Assembly: GCF_014066305.1 (NCBI RefSeq)
Contig: NW_023501092.1
Coordinates: forward strand, 124,001-188,000
Origin: Letharia columbiana
Lineage: Eukaryota > Ascomycota > Lecanoromycetes > Lecanorales > Parmeliaceae
Direction of reading: 5' to 3'
Length of the DNA: 64,000 bases
Part shown: positions 1 to 11,876 of the stretch, piece after piece
Layout of the letters: each line of letters opens with the position of its first letter
Position numbering within the stretch: the stretch's first letter is position 1
Notes under the pieces: generated by a model
Database searches by the model: none
Told to the model about the DNA's origin: nothing
Seen by the model: only the letters and a program-made list of their open reading frames with translations
Program-made: the position numbers and the translations under genes

Positions 1-1001
1 TAGGGCTGTCCATAGAAGTACGAAAGCTGTATTTGATGGATCATGTTAGCTTCAAGATTCTTCTGTATGAGTTAGGTCTTCTTACAGGAGCATCAACGAT
101 GAAAGTCCCAACAATGTCCTCTTCGAGATAAGGCTGCGCACGCGGACGGATTTTCAGGTTGAGCAATGGGGCAGGCGATCTGGGTGGTGCAACGATTCGT
201 CCTCCAGGGTCAACGGCGGGGTCACTAGAGCATGCAAAGCTTAGCCAGCGACTCCAACTGGTCATGATGCACAATAGAAAGATTCACACCTGGATCTGTA
301 TGCTTTCCCGCACCAGGTATCCACAGCCAGGGTGAAGCGGCCGAGGTGCAAAGACAAGAAGGCCAACGGTAGCTGTACGCCGAGTCTCATGGTGCACTTC
401 TTATGATTGCCCCAGCGATAAGAGTGGTAACGTGAAGGGAGGCTCTACTATCAAGAGGTCGAAGTACTAGCAAGAGGGCACTGGTGGGCATCTTTGAAAC
501 CCCATTGATTCGTCGCGCATACGACAAAGCGGGAATAGGTGACAGCCGACACATTCGCAGCTTCTACTGATTGATCTCGCATAGAAAAGGACCTCGGAAG
601 TACGGTGAGCTCTGTTTTGCTGCTATTTGGTTTGGTCGCCGCGAATGGAGATCAATGCATACTTTAGGATGGCGCTGAGGGGCTTAGCTTGGCTAAGCAC
701 TAGACTAGTGCGTCTTGTTATCTCCCACACGCACACACGCAAACTCCTCAACGGCGCTAGTAGCAGCCCTAACCCTACCTCACTCTTCTGAAGGAGTAGC
801 AGAGGACCCTAGAACTGTTTGTGGGAGCGCATCTATTGAATTTCAAAGACATCTATTAATCGTGTTTGGTACAATCAACCCCAACACGAGCTCAATTGGA
901 CGCAGTTCCCATTGGAATTGAAAAGAGATTATGGATTTAGTAGCTATCTAAGTGTGATGTAGGCCTTAAATACTATGCAAAACCACGCTAGTGCCATATT
1001 G
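1..1001. other. No gene recognised (1 kb)
   Basis: GC-normal DNA with only short open frames (about 60-80 codons) that resemble nothing I know. At 767-779 there are two adjacent CCCTAA-like units; two units is too few to call an interstitial telomere. Confidence 0.5.
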
Positions 1002-1562
1002 TCATTGCCACCATGAAGGGTAGCTACAACACACTATGGTGCTGCAGCATGATTTCAGTGGTATCCTCAGGCTGTTGTTGCTGAATTGACTGCATTGGCT
1101 GTTGTTGAGGCTGACGTGGAGGGCCGTCGCTTGGAGTGGGGGAGGGTGGACTGGAATGGTATCCTCGACAATTGAAGTGGGGGGAGGGTGGACTGGAGTG
1201 ATATCCTCGACAATTGGAGTGGGGGGAGGGTGGACTGGAGTGATATCCTCGACAATTGGAGTGGGGGAGGGTGGACTGGAGTGGTATCTTCGACAATTGG
1301 TTGATAAGGTGGTTGCGGGGGAGAGGAACAGTGTTCTCCGGTCGATAAGGCTGCCGATAAGGCGGTTGCGGGGGAGAGGAGTAGTGTTCTCCGGTCGATA
1401 AGGCTGTTGTTCCTGCATTGGTTGAACCGGTTGCTGTGGCTGAACTGGCTGTTGCTGAGGAGGGTAAGATTGGAACTGCTTTGGTGGAGGACGTTCTTCG
1501 TCGTTCGGTGGCCATGGGTCGTTCGGTGGCCATGGGATATCTTCCTGAACCACATTTGCCAT
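1002..1562 (-). CDS. Proline/glutamine-rich hypothetical protein with 14-residue repeats
   Basis: Function unknown. The frame is open from an ATG at 1562 to a stop at 1002 (about 186 codons). The N-terminal part has a doubled WPPND motif and a Gln/Pro-rich stretch. The C-terminal part carries copies of a 14-residue unit (IVEDITPVHPPPTP type) that come directly from a 42-bp DNA minisatellite. One DNA unit is 41 bp, so neighbouring repeats shift frame and three overlapping ORFs exist here; the true frame or splicing is uncertain. There is no signal peptide, membrane segment or known domain. It may be a repeat-rich accessory protein or just an open minisatellite. Downstream in its direction lies unassigned DNA; upstream lies homopolymer sequence. 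Confidence 0.3.
   Translation of the reverse strand: MANVVQEDIPWPPNDPWPPNDEERPPPKQFQSYPPQQQPVQPQQPVQPMQEQQPYRPENTTPLPRNRLIGSLIDRRTLFLSPATTLSTNCRRYHSSPPSPTPIVEDITPVHPPPTPIVEDITPVHPPPTSIVEDTIPVHPPPLQATALHVSLNNSQCSQFSNNSLRIPLKSCCSTIVCCSYPSWWQ
1144..1311. repeat. 42-bp minisatellite, about 4 units
   Basis: Units begin GGGTGGACTGGA at 1144, 1186, 1228 and 1269, spaced 42, 42 and 41 bp. 42 bp equals 14 codons, so length changes usually keep frame. Next to it (about 1295-1405) a CTTATCGACCGGAGAACAC unit also appears twice. Confidence 0.85.
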
Positions 1563-1689
1563 GCTTGAGCTATGAAAATCCCTCTCCCTTTTAAAAAAAA
1601 GAGGCGTGGCCCCCATACAAAATCTCGGGGGATGAAAATCACCCTTACAAGAACCACAAAATCCTCTCTCACATATTGGGAAAAATAAT

Positions 1690-2176
1690 CAAAAAAAAAG
1701 TAAGAAAGGTCTAAAATAATTTTATATTTTTTATTTTTTTAACCCCAACAAACGAACAACTCCCCTTTTTTTTTTGTTGTTGGTTTTAGTTCTCTAACTC
1801 ACGCTTGGTGCCTGGCGGTGTCTCTGAGAATCAGGTTTCTTGTCCTTGGAGTCCATTTTGGGTTTTTTTAATGTTTAATATGGGTTGAAGGTTTGTGGTG
1901 TTTTGTGGTTTTTTGGTGTTTTTTTTTGCTGGTTGGGGGTTTTAGGAATTTAGGGAATTATAGATTTTTTTAAATAAAAATTTAAAAAAGTGAAAAAAAA
2001 ATTTAAAAAAAAAAAATTGTGAGGAAAAACCAGGAAAAACGGGACGGAATTCTTCCCAAATAAAGGCTTTTTTTAAATTGTAAAAAAATAAAAAAAAAAA
2101 AAAAAAAATTGGTAATAATATATTTGTAAAAAAATACTTTTAAAAAAAAAAATTATAAATAAAAAAGTTTTTTTTA

Positions 2177-2213
<37 letters not shown>

Positions 2214-3000
2214 AAAAAAACCAATTTTATAAAAAAAAATAAAAACGAATAAAAAATATTGGTAAGGTGTGTTTAATTACTCCCAACCAACCCCCCTAAA
2301 GCAAAAAAAAAATTCCTTCCTTTTTATTTATAAAAAAAAAAAATAAAAAAAAAAAAGAAGAGCTGGCCGCCTGTTCTATTTTTAAATAAAATATTTTAAT
2401 AAAAAAAAAAAAAAAAAAACAAAAGAGATAGTGGGGGATTTGTTTCTTTTTTTTTTAATTTTAATTTATATTTTATAAAAAAAAAAAATTGAAAAAAAAA
2501 AAAAACCCAAAAAAAAACCCTCGAAGGCCAAAAAAAAACCCGAAAGAAAAAAGAACACTCGAATAGAAAAAAAAAAACCCCCCAAAACCCCCCAAACGCC
2601 CAAAAACAAACAACCCCCCCGCAAGCTGCCAACTTGGATAAAAAAGGTAAAAAAAATATAAAAAATAAAGGAAAAAAAATGAAAAAAAAAAAAAAAAAGA
2701 AAATGGGTTAATAAAAAAAAAAAAAATTGGGTTGGGGGGTGGTTTTTTAAAATATAAATTTTTTTTTTTTTTTATTTTTAGAAACAGGGGGGGGGGGAAG
2801 GGACAGGAAAAAAAAAAAAACCATTTTTAAATTTATAAAGAAATTTTTAATTGATTTTTTTTTTTTTTAAGCTTTTTTTTTTTTTTTTTTTTTTTTTTAT
2901 TTTATTTTAATAAAATTAATTTTTTTAAAAATAAAAAAAAAAAAAAAAAAAATATAAAAAAAATAAAAAAAAAAATTAAAATATTAAAAAAAAAAAAATA

Positions 3001-3035
<35 letters not shown>

Positions 3036-3047
3036 TAAAAAAAAAAA

Positions 3048-3124
<77 letters not shown>

Positions 3125-3265
3125 AAAAAAGGCCTTAAAATAGAAAGACCTTCTAAAAAAAAACCCCCTCCCACTAAAAAAAGACACTTACTAAAATAAT
3201 AAATCTTTTTCTTTAACATACTAGTACCAAACCTAAAAAACCCATAAAAAAAAAAAAAAAACCCC

Positions 3266-3328
<63 letters not shown>

Positions 3329-3345
3329 AGCTACCAAATATTTCA
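1690..3345. repeat. Homopolymer-dominated low-complexity block
   Basis: Almost only long A runs with T runs and a few C or G runs, and none of the word structure of RIP-mutated DNA elsewhere in this window. The poly-Phe frames it creates on the minus strand are not genes. It grades from normal sequence at 1690 and ends abruptly at 3345. It looks like a low-quality consensus over an AT-rich stretch rather than real sequence, though this cannot be settled here. Confidence 0.75.
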
Positions 3346-3722
3346 CTTTCTGCTCGGAGCAAGCGACCGAGCCTGATAAAGAAAACGCTGGGTATTTCTA
3401 CCATACAGAAGCCCCACCACACATACAAATCACAAACCACCTACATCATTCGAAAGAACCTACATTAAACAACCTACACCATCAACGGTAGCCCAATCCA
3501 TCAAAAAACGACTCCCCTACATCGAATACAAGAAATCCTTCTCCGCTCCACATCGATCTCTCCGCTCCGTTCTTACCTACATTCAACACATCATGAATTC
3601 TTCAAATCCACCTACATCAATACCAAGATACCTCCCTCCGCATCGTCGATCACCTTAACACCACGGCCAGCCCTACCTTACATACGACGACCTACATAAC
3701 AAACAAACACCCCCACACTCAC

Positions 3723-3945
3723 AGTGAGCCTGCTACAATGGCAGCAAACGTTCGACCTCTTCACTGAGCATGTCGACAACACACTCATAGTGAGCCTGCT
3801 AAAATGGCGACGGAAACAGCCCCGAAAATCACCACCCCATCGGCTTCTTGAGCATGTCGACAATACACACAGTGAGCCTGTTACAATGGCAGTAAACGTA
3901 TCGACCTCTTCACTGAGCATGTCGACAATATATATAGTGAGCCTG
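3723..3945. repeat. 65-82 bp minisatellite, about 3.2 units
   Basis: AGTGAGCCTG recurs at 3723, 3789, 3871 and 3936, each preceded by TGAGCATGTCGACAA and followed by a variable CAATGGCA-type segment. Units differ by internal insertions, so this is an old, diverged array. Confidence 0.8.
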
Positions 3946-4193
3946 CTATCAAATGGCAATCAACACATTCGATTCTTTTACCTCCCTACGAAATCTCACG
4001 GATCGGCAAGTGCTTGAGTTACGGAAGTGGTCTATGTCAGTCAGATCATTGGCTGCTGAGTACTCGCTATGGCAGCTTAGGACGGGGTAAGTCTACGGGG
4101 TATCGGTAGTCGAAGCGGTAGGTTTATAAAGCGGATGGATGTAATGAATAGCACTACGGAGTAAGATGGTTACGAGTTGAGACAAAGGATGGA

Positions 4194-4404
4194 ATGGATA
4201 GACTTGATGGTAAGAGCATGGGAGATATAGGGCAAATCTACAGTGGAGCTCCTAGGCCAGGCTGCCAACAGGTGTTGGAGGATGATATATGTATGCGTTG
4301 GATTTTCTTTAGTTCTATCGATGGACTTGATGGTAAGAGTATGGGAGACGCAGGGTAAATCTACAGTGAAGCTCCCAGGCCGGCTGCCTAGTAGGTGTTG
4401 AAGG
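4194..4404. repeat. Tandem duplication of an ~88-bp segment
   Basis: 4194-4281 and 4317-4404 are two copies (ACTTGATGGTAAGAG ... AGGTGTTG) differing at roughly one base in seven, separated by about 35 bp. They look like a duplicated remnant of a larger repeat. Confidence 0.75.
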
Positions 4405-4591
4405 CGAAAAAGTGGAGGGATTATGGCTTATGACAAGAAGACTAGGCAAGGAGAAGAACTCGGAGAATCTTGCTGGCACGTAGGCAAGATATGGCCAATA
4501 TCTCCAGAATCTCTGAAGGACAATGTGGGTATGGCAGGCATGGCACAGTCAAGACCAGCATGCGGCCCGGCAATACCTCGGACAGCGCGTT

Positions 4592-4616
4592 TTTGAACGA
4601 ATTGAAACCATCCGAT
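4592..4616 (+). repeat. 25-bp motif shared with the TIR element at 28.84 kb
   Basis: TTTGAACGAATTGAAACC followed by a/g TCCGAT recurs at 28841-28865 with a single mismatch. In both places one frame reads LNELKPSD. Surrounding sequence differs, so this looks like a scrap of the same repeat family. Confidence 0.7.
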
Positions 4617-4769
4617 GTTCGACTACGCTACCGCTACACCTCGGCAAATCCTCTCTAGTCAAGAACGGGCAGGGGGCTATGCATGTTTGGAGATACAAGG
4701 CAAGCAATGGGCCTGCATCTCCGGTCTACCAGCCATGGGGGCCATGGCTATTTGAGGGGGTGAGGGGGG

Positions 4770-5000
4770 CGTCGATATCGTATATATATTATATTAGAGT
4801 TTCTTTTAGATAGTTAATTTTAATAATATATCTTATATACTTAGAAGACTTAGCGAATATAGATCTACTTTATATATCTCGAAGTTTTAATATTTTTTAG
4901 AGATTAATTCTATTATTAAATATACTATTAAATTTTATAATAATATTATATCTTTTATAGTCTATATTCGCTAGCTAATTATTAATAAACTACGCTTTTA
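4770..5000 (+). repeat. 5' LTR of retrotransposon copy 1 (truncated)
   Basis: It aligns over its whole length with 11655-11876 and, reversed, with 12902-13125 and 19772-19995. The outer ~45 bp (the CTTAGCGCTACTTA part present at 11611-11655) is missing; GC-normal, non-RIP DNA abuts directly at 4769. Confidence 0.85.
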
Positions 5001-6896
5001 TAATTTTAATCTCTCTATCTTTTAAAGAAAAAGACTTATTATTATTATAATATCGAGTTTATCTCTAAATTATATAATAAAAAATAAAGATAATATTAAG
5101 AGCCGCTATAGCGTCAATAATAAGTTTAAGAATTTCTTATTAATAAAAGATTTTACTATAAAATAACATCTTATAATTATTAAAATCAAAAATTATTATT
5201 TAAAATAAGAATAAGAATTAACTATATTAAAGGTTTATAATTATAAGCTTTATAATACTAGCTTATTATTTATAATTAGCGAAGAATTTATTTATATTAA
5301 TTATTATTATATCTTTAATAAATATATTAATTAAAATAAAAATACTTCGTTTTAAAAGAATATATTTTTATAAGAATATTAATAAGAGAGAGTATCTACG
5401 CTAATTTCGCGAAGTCGAAATTAAGTTTCTTATAAGTTCTAAATATTTTACTATTAATTAATTAAGAATTATTTATTATATATAATTTTTAAAAGATAAT
5501 CTTAATATTTAATAATATAAATATTATTAAATCTATAATCTAGAGAAATATAACTTTTAAATTTTTTAAGTAGTTTCTATTTAATTTAATAGCGAATTTA
5601 ATAAATCGTTATCTTCTTATTTATAAAAAGTAAAAGAAGATTAAATAACGCTTTAATTAGAAGATATCTATTTTTAAGATCTATTTAAAGAAGTTAGAGA
5701 TTTATTTATTTTTATTTTCTAAAAAGTATTAAATTAATTTCTTCTTAGCTAAGCTTAGATTAGAGTTTAAAAATAAGATTCTAAATATTAATAATATATC
5801 GAAATAATAAAAAAAAATTCTTATCTAGACTATTATATAGAAAAAGATTTTAAAATATATATACTTTAATAACGATTTTTATTTAAAGTCTTTAAAGAGA
5901 GTTCACTAAGAATAAGTCTTTAAAGAATTAAATTTTGAAGTCTAAATTAATTTTAAACGACGGCGTTTATATAGCGCGTATTTAAGATAATAATATAAAG
6001 TATAAAAGTTAAATTCTTTAACTCTAATTATAAGAAGAATAGTTATTTTTATTATAATAAATAGAGTTATTAAATATCTAAATATCTAGATCTTAATAAA
6101 TTATTTATAATCTAATATCGATATAGTATTAATAAAAAAAGATTTAATCTTATAATTATCTTAGAAGCGAGATAAGAATAATAATTAATAGAGATAATTT
6201 CTTTTATTTTTATAAAGAAGTAAATAAAGCTTTAAAGTAAATAGAGATAACTCGTTACTCTACTCGATATTAAAGTATATATTAATTTAATTTTATAAAA
6301 GTTTATAATTTAATAAAATTTAAAATCTTATAATATTATTTTATTATAATTAAAAGCGTTAAGTAATTAAAGTATATATTACTATAGCGCGTATTAGCTA
6401 AATTATTAATTAATAAATAATTAAAATTAAAATAAAAAGTATAATATACTCTTCTATATTATTAATTAAAAAGATTTTAATATTATATTAAATATATTTA
6501 AATTAAATTAATTATAAATATTATTAAATTTAATAATAAAGTAATAATAATTTAAAGTTAACGCTAATAAATTATAAATTAAAAAATTAATTAAATTTAT
6601 TTAAATTATTAAATAGAAGTTAAATATATTTATAATTATATATATTATAATAATATAAAATAAATTAAAAAATAAATATAATTTAAAGCTTTCTTAGAAG
6701 TTATTAGAGTTTAATAATATTTTTTTTAATAAAAAAGTAGAGATCTTATTTACGCTTAAGTAGAGAGATTATATTATTAAGATTAAAAGCGATAAAAAGT
6801 CGCTATATAATTTTTTATATAATTTATTTTAAATAAAATTAGCGAAGCTATAACGCTATTTAAAGAACTTTCTTTTAAAAAAATTAAATTTATTAT

Positions 6897-7094
6897 TTGA
6901 CTTTCTTAATTAAAATATTAATTTTTTTTATTTTTAAAAAGAATAAAAGACTTTATTTTTATATTAATTATCGAAGTCTAAACACGATAATTATTAAAAA
7001 TCGATATTCGCTATTTCTAATTATTAAGACTCTAAATCGCTTATATAAATTTAAAATCTTTATAAAGCTAAATCTTAAGAATATCTATTATTAA
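6897..7094 (+). pseudogene. Reverse transcriptase core fragment of copy 1
   Basis: A 65-codon open stretch shows the Ty3/gypsy RT pattern: a KK(N/D) turn, then YINYRSLN (counterpart of the family's D-Y-R-x-L-N block), KNRYSLF, LNRLYK and KIFIKLNL. These keep family spacing while charged and small residues have drifted to Ile, Asn, Lys and Phe, as CpA-to-TpA mutation produces. It survives as an ORF by chance; flanking frame has stops. Confidence 0.85.
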
Positions 7095-8698
7095 ATTTAA
7101 ATTAAAGAAGATAATAAGTAAAAAATAGCGTTTTATAATTACTATAACTACTTTAAATATTTAATTATATCTTTTAAACTCGCTAATATATTAATAACTT
7201 TTTAAATATATATTAATAGAGCTTTTATAAGATCTAATAAATATAATATATATAATATATTTAAATAATATTCTAATTTATAATATTAATTTAGTAAAGT
7301 ATTAATAATATATTAAATAAGTATTTAAGCGTTTATACTAGTTTTAACTATATATTAATTTAAAGAAATATTAATTCTATATTAAATAAGTTAAGTTTCT
7401 AAAGTTTATTATATTTATTAAAGATATTATAATAAATTAAAAATATATCGCTATTATTAAAAAGTAGTAATTAAAATTAAAAAATTATTAAAATATATAA
7501 GTCTTTTTAGACTTTATTAATTTCTATTAATAATTTATTTATAACTATTTTAATATAATAATATTATTTATTAACTTATTTAAAGAAAATAAAAATAATA
7601 AGAAATTTAAATTATTAGAGTAAATAGATAGCGCTAAACTAGCGTTTTAATAGCTTTAAAATACTTTTATAATTACGCTATTTCTATATTATTATAATTT
7701 AAATTTAAAGTTATATCTTAAAATTAACGCTTTTAACTTCGATATAAAAATTATACTTTTATAATTAAATAAAAATAATTATTAATAATTAATAATATTC
7801 TAATTTAGAAAAATAATTTCTATAAAGTAAAATTATAAGATTTATAATTAAGAGCTACTCGTTATTATAGTATTTATAAAATAATAATATTACTATCTAG
7901 AAGATAATATATTTTATATTAAGATTTTAATAAATTATAATAATCTTAAAGACTTTATAAAGTAGAAGAAATTAAATTTTAGATAAACTCGTTAAACGCT
8001 AAAGTTAGCTATTTATAACTTTAAGATTTTTTATTAAATAAATAAATTAAACTCTATTAACTCGCTATCGCGACGCTTTAATTATAAAAAAACTTCATTA
8101 TTAAATATTAAACTACTATTAATATTATAAAATAAATTTATATTTTAAATTAATAATAAGTAGTTATAAAGAAATAAGAAGATTATAATGCTAGATAGCG
8201 TTTATATTTTATATTATTAATATTTAAATAATTATTTCTAAAAGAAAGTTTAAGATTATATAAGAGATTACTTATAATATATTTTAAAGATTAATAAAAA
8301 TATTAATTTAAGATTTATAAGTTTATAATAATTAAGATAAACTCTTTTTAAATTAATATTAATAAATTAGTAATTAAGTATCGCGTATATAATTAAATAT
8401 AAATCTTAGATTTTAAGAAATTATTAAGATATAATAATCGCCTTTATATCTCTAGAAATAAGATCTTAAAAAAAGAGCTTATTAGTAAATATTATAATAA
8501 TTTATTATTAAAATACTTTTAGCGCTATAAAGATATATAAACTATTTATTTATAAATATTATTAAAATAAAAACTTAAAGTAAGTTATTAATTATATTAA
8601 GATATATAATATTTATTAATAAATTAAAGCTTCGCGATATCGTCTTTATATAGCGAGTTAAATTCGCTTTTTATCGCTATTAAATTATAAAAGAAAAT

Positions 8699-8811
8699 TT
8701 CTATAAACTTTATTATCGACTTATTAGCGAGTAAATATAAGAGTATTATTTATAATATTATTCTAATTATAATAAATTAATTTATAAAAATAATAAGATA
8801 TATTTCTATAT
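8699..8811 (+). pseudogene. Integrase catalytic-core fragment of copy 1
   Basis: Translated from 8699 the frame reads INFIIDLLASKYKS, IILIII, one TAA, then FIKIIRYIS, matching the spacing of the integrase core block containing the first catalytic Asp (M-D-F-I-x-D-L-P ... D-R-x-T-K). The acidic residue of that first block is preserved only in the second position. Stops and drift show it is dead. Confidence 0.75.
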
Positions 8812-11610
8812 TTATTATAATCGATATCGCTTAGCTAATAAAAGTATTTTATTTTAAAATAGTATATCGCTATAATATATTAAATAATATTATTAATAAT
8901 AGAGACTCTATATTTATTAATAGCTTCTAATTTATTATTTACTTTTATTTTAAAATTAAGTAATATTTAAATATTATCTTTTATTTATAAATCGATAAAT
9001 AGATTAAGCGTTAAAATTAGATATTAAAATATTTTTTATATATATTCGCTAATAATAAGTAAAATATTTAAATAAAATAATTATTAATAATAGAGTTCGC
9101 TTATATAAATAATTAATATTTCTTTATTAAAATAATATTATTCTTTCTAATATATAAATATTATTCTAAAATTTATTAAAAGATTAAGAATAACTTTATT
9201 AAGAGAAAGATACTCGCTATAAATAATAGAATAAAGAAGTTATAAGTATTAAGAAATAAGATAATAAAGCGTTTTTATAGCGCTATTACGACTTAATTTA
9301 AATATTATAATAAAATATATTAATTTTAAAGCTATAAGATAGATAATTTAATAATATTAGTAATTAAGAATTTAAAGTAAGAAATATCTAAATAAGAAGT
9401 TATCTTATAAATTTATAAAATTATTTTAAATTATAGATAAGATAGAAGCGTAAATATATTATTCTACTTTTATTCTTAATATATAAAATTTATAATATCT
9501 TTTATATATTGTTATTTAAGTTTTATTATATTCGCGATTATAATAATATAGCGAAATATCTTTATATAAACTCTTAATCTTATTAATAATAATAAGCTTT
9601 AAAAGATTAAAGAAATTATTAATAAGATTAAATATAAGAAAGATATTTAATATAAAGTTAAATAAATTAATTAAGATAAAGAGTATAATTAATAATTATT
9701 AGATAATAAACTTATTAATATTAATAAGTTAATTTAAATTTATAAATAGATAAATAATAAATAAAAGTATTAAGTAATAAATAATAAGTCTCTTATTATT
9801 AAAGAGTTTAATTAATTATATAAATTAATAATAAGTAAGTAAAAATAATAAAATAAGATATAATTATTAATTAGATTAGATATATTTCTAGATAATACTT
9901 ATATTACATATATACTTCTTTATATTTATTATTATTAAAATATAAATTAATAAAATAATTATATTATTTAATTATCTATTAAACTCTACTATAAAGAAAA
10001 TTTATTATATTAAAATATATATTATTAATATAAATATATTTTTATCTAAAGTAGCTATTAAAGAATTATCTAAAAACTCTTATATTAGCGCTATTATTAA
10101 AAAAAGATTATTATTTAAATATTCTTCGCTATCTTAATATTAGATCTTAAATTAAATTTATTAATTTAATTCTTTAATAAGAAGATAATTAAAGTATAAT
10201 CTTCAAGTTAATATTTATTAATATTCGTTATATATCGATAAAGGCTCTTAAGCTTCTTCTTTAATAACTTATTTATTTTCTTTAATTTCTTTATACGCTT
10301 ATTTATCGCTATAAATTAATCTTAAAAATTTATAATTATAATAAAAGCGATTCAAAGTTATTATTATTATATATTTCTATAATTTATATTATTAAATAAT
10401 CTTTTTATTAAGCTTAATCTATTAATAAGATAGCTTTTAAGATTATTTAGCGCGGCGATAACATTATATTAATTTTCTTATTTATATTTAAAGATATAAA
10501 GAGATTTTAATATAGCGATTAATATCGCGTTTTTCGATCTTATAATTATTATAAAGAAAAGACTTATTTTAAATATATAAATCATTATTTTAATAAAAGT
10601 AAGTTCTATATAATAAATTAGATATTAGAATTTATTAATAGATATATATATAAAGCGATAATAATAGAAATAGTTAAGAGTTAGTAGTCGCGCCTATAAA
10701 GACGACTATATACTTATTATTAAAGTTATTATTATTATTAAAAAAGAATATTATAAAATTATTAGTTTATATATTAACATAATTAATAATAATAAGATAT
10801 TTATAATAAAGAGAAGTAGATTATTAATATAATAAGATATATTATATTTATATTAATATTAATATTAATATTATAACGCTAAAGTAAATACTTATAAAAG
10901 AGATATTAGAAGTTATAAAGAATAAAAATAAATAATTTAAAAGAAATTTTTATATTCTCTATTATAGCGCTATTATTAATAAATAATATTTAATAATATA
11001 GATAATAGCGATATAATAATATTTCGCTATTATCTATAGAACCGCGTCGTCTAACTATTATTATTATTTCTATTATTATTATTAATTAATAATTAAAGAG
11101 CGTTATCGCGAACGCGTCGCTCTATTAATTACTTTCTTCGAATCTCTATAATAAAGATTATTATTATATTACTTCGCTATAAATATAATATACTATAAAA
11201 ATAACGTTATCTATAAAGAAACTCTTCTCTCTTCTTTTATTTATTAAATTTTTAAGATTTTATTATAAATTTTTAAATCTAATATTATTCGCTATAGAGG
11301 CTATTAATTAGCGCTATAAAAACATTAATATTAAGCGTATTAACTTATTATAGATTATTATTAATTAATATTATAAAAGCGATATTATTCTTAAAGATAG
11401 TATTAATATTATTATATAATATATTAATAACGCGTCTATACGACGCGTAATAATTAATTCTATTATCTTTATTAAAACAATATTATATCTAATAGATTAA
11501 CTCTTTTCTCTTATTTCTCTATTAGAATTTAAAGGTTTTTTAATAAGTATTCTATTTTTATTTAAGACGTCTAAAAATTAGAGATCTAAAAGAAAAGATA
11601 ATTATTAGAT

Positions 11611-11876
11611 CTAATACTATTATAGACCTTAGCGCTACTTATATTAAAACGTCGATATTATATATATTATATTAAAGTTTCTTTTAGAGTCTAATTTTAA
11701 TAATATATCTTATATATTTAGAGGCTTAACGAATATAGATTTACTTTATATATCTTAAAGTTTTAATATTTCTTAGAGATTAATTCTACTATTAAATATA
11801 CTATTAAATTCTATAACGATATTACGTCTTTTATAGTCTATATTCGCTAGCTAATCGTTAGTAAATTACGCTCTTA
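11611..11876 (+). repeat. 3' LTR of retrotransposon copy 1 (full length)
   Basis: It begins near CTAATAC after the purine tract and ends near TACGCTCTTA. Its ~266 bp match the two LTRs of copy 2, including the outer segment missing from 4770-5000. Exact ends are uncertain by a few bases because RIP blurs the TG...CA termini. Confidence 0.8.

Larger units (their letters stand above)
3346..4769. other. Gene-free GC-normal segment with short tandem repeats
   Basis: No convincing gene. It holds the two repeat families at 3723-3945 and 4194-4404 and a 25-bp motif shared with the element near 28.8 kb. The segment ends sharply at the truncated LTR at 4770. Confidence 0.5.
4770..11876 (+). mobile_element. 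RIP-degraded Ty3/gypsy LTR retrotransposon, copy 1
   Basis: The element has two LTRs in direct orientation, a purine-rich tract before the 3' LTR (11588-11598), and recognisable reverse transcriptase (about 6897-7094) and integrase (about 8699-8811) segments, in the RT-before-IN order of Ty3/gypsy. Every protein frame is littered with TAA/TAG stops, consistent with CAA/CAG to TAA/TAG changes, and CpA/TpG are nearly absent while CpG persists, as in RIP. The 5' LTR lacks about the first 45 bp found in the other three LTRs. The element cannot encode functional proteins. About 1.7-2 kb lies between the integrase region and the 3' LTR with no assigned sense product. A second copy lies inverted at 12902-20037. 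Confidence 0.9.

Noticed and set aside
767..779. Telomere-like CCCTAACCCTA
   Set aside because: Only two units; expected by chance and not at a sequence end.
3723..3945. Possible CRISPR array
   Set aside because: Unit lengths differ, whole units (not only short repeats) are similar, no cas genes, and the genome is eukaryotic.
6897..7094. A genuine 65-aa gene
   Set aside because: It is a surviving open stretch of the dead retrotransposon's reverse transcriptase, not an independent gene.
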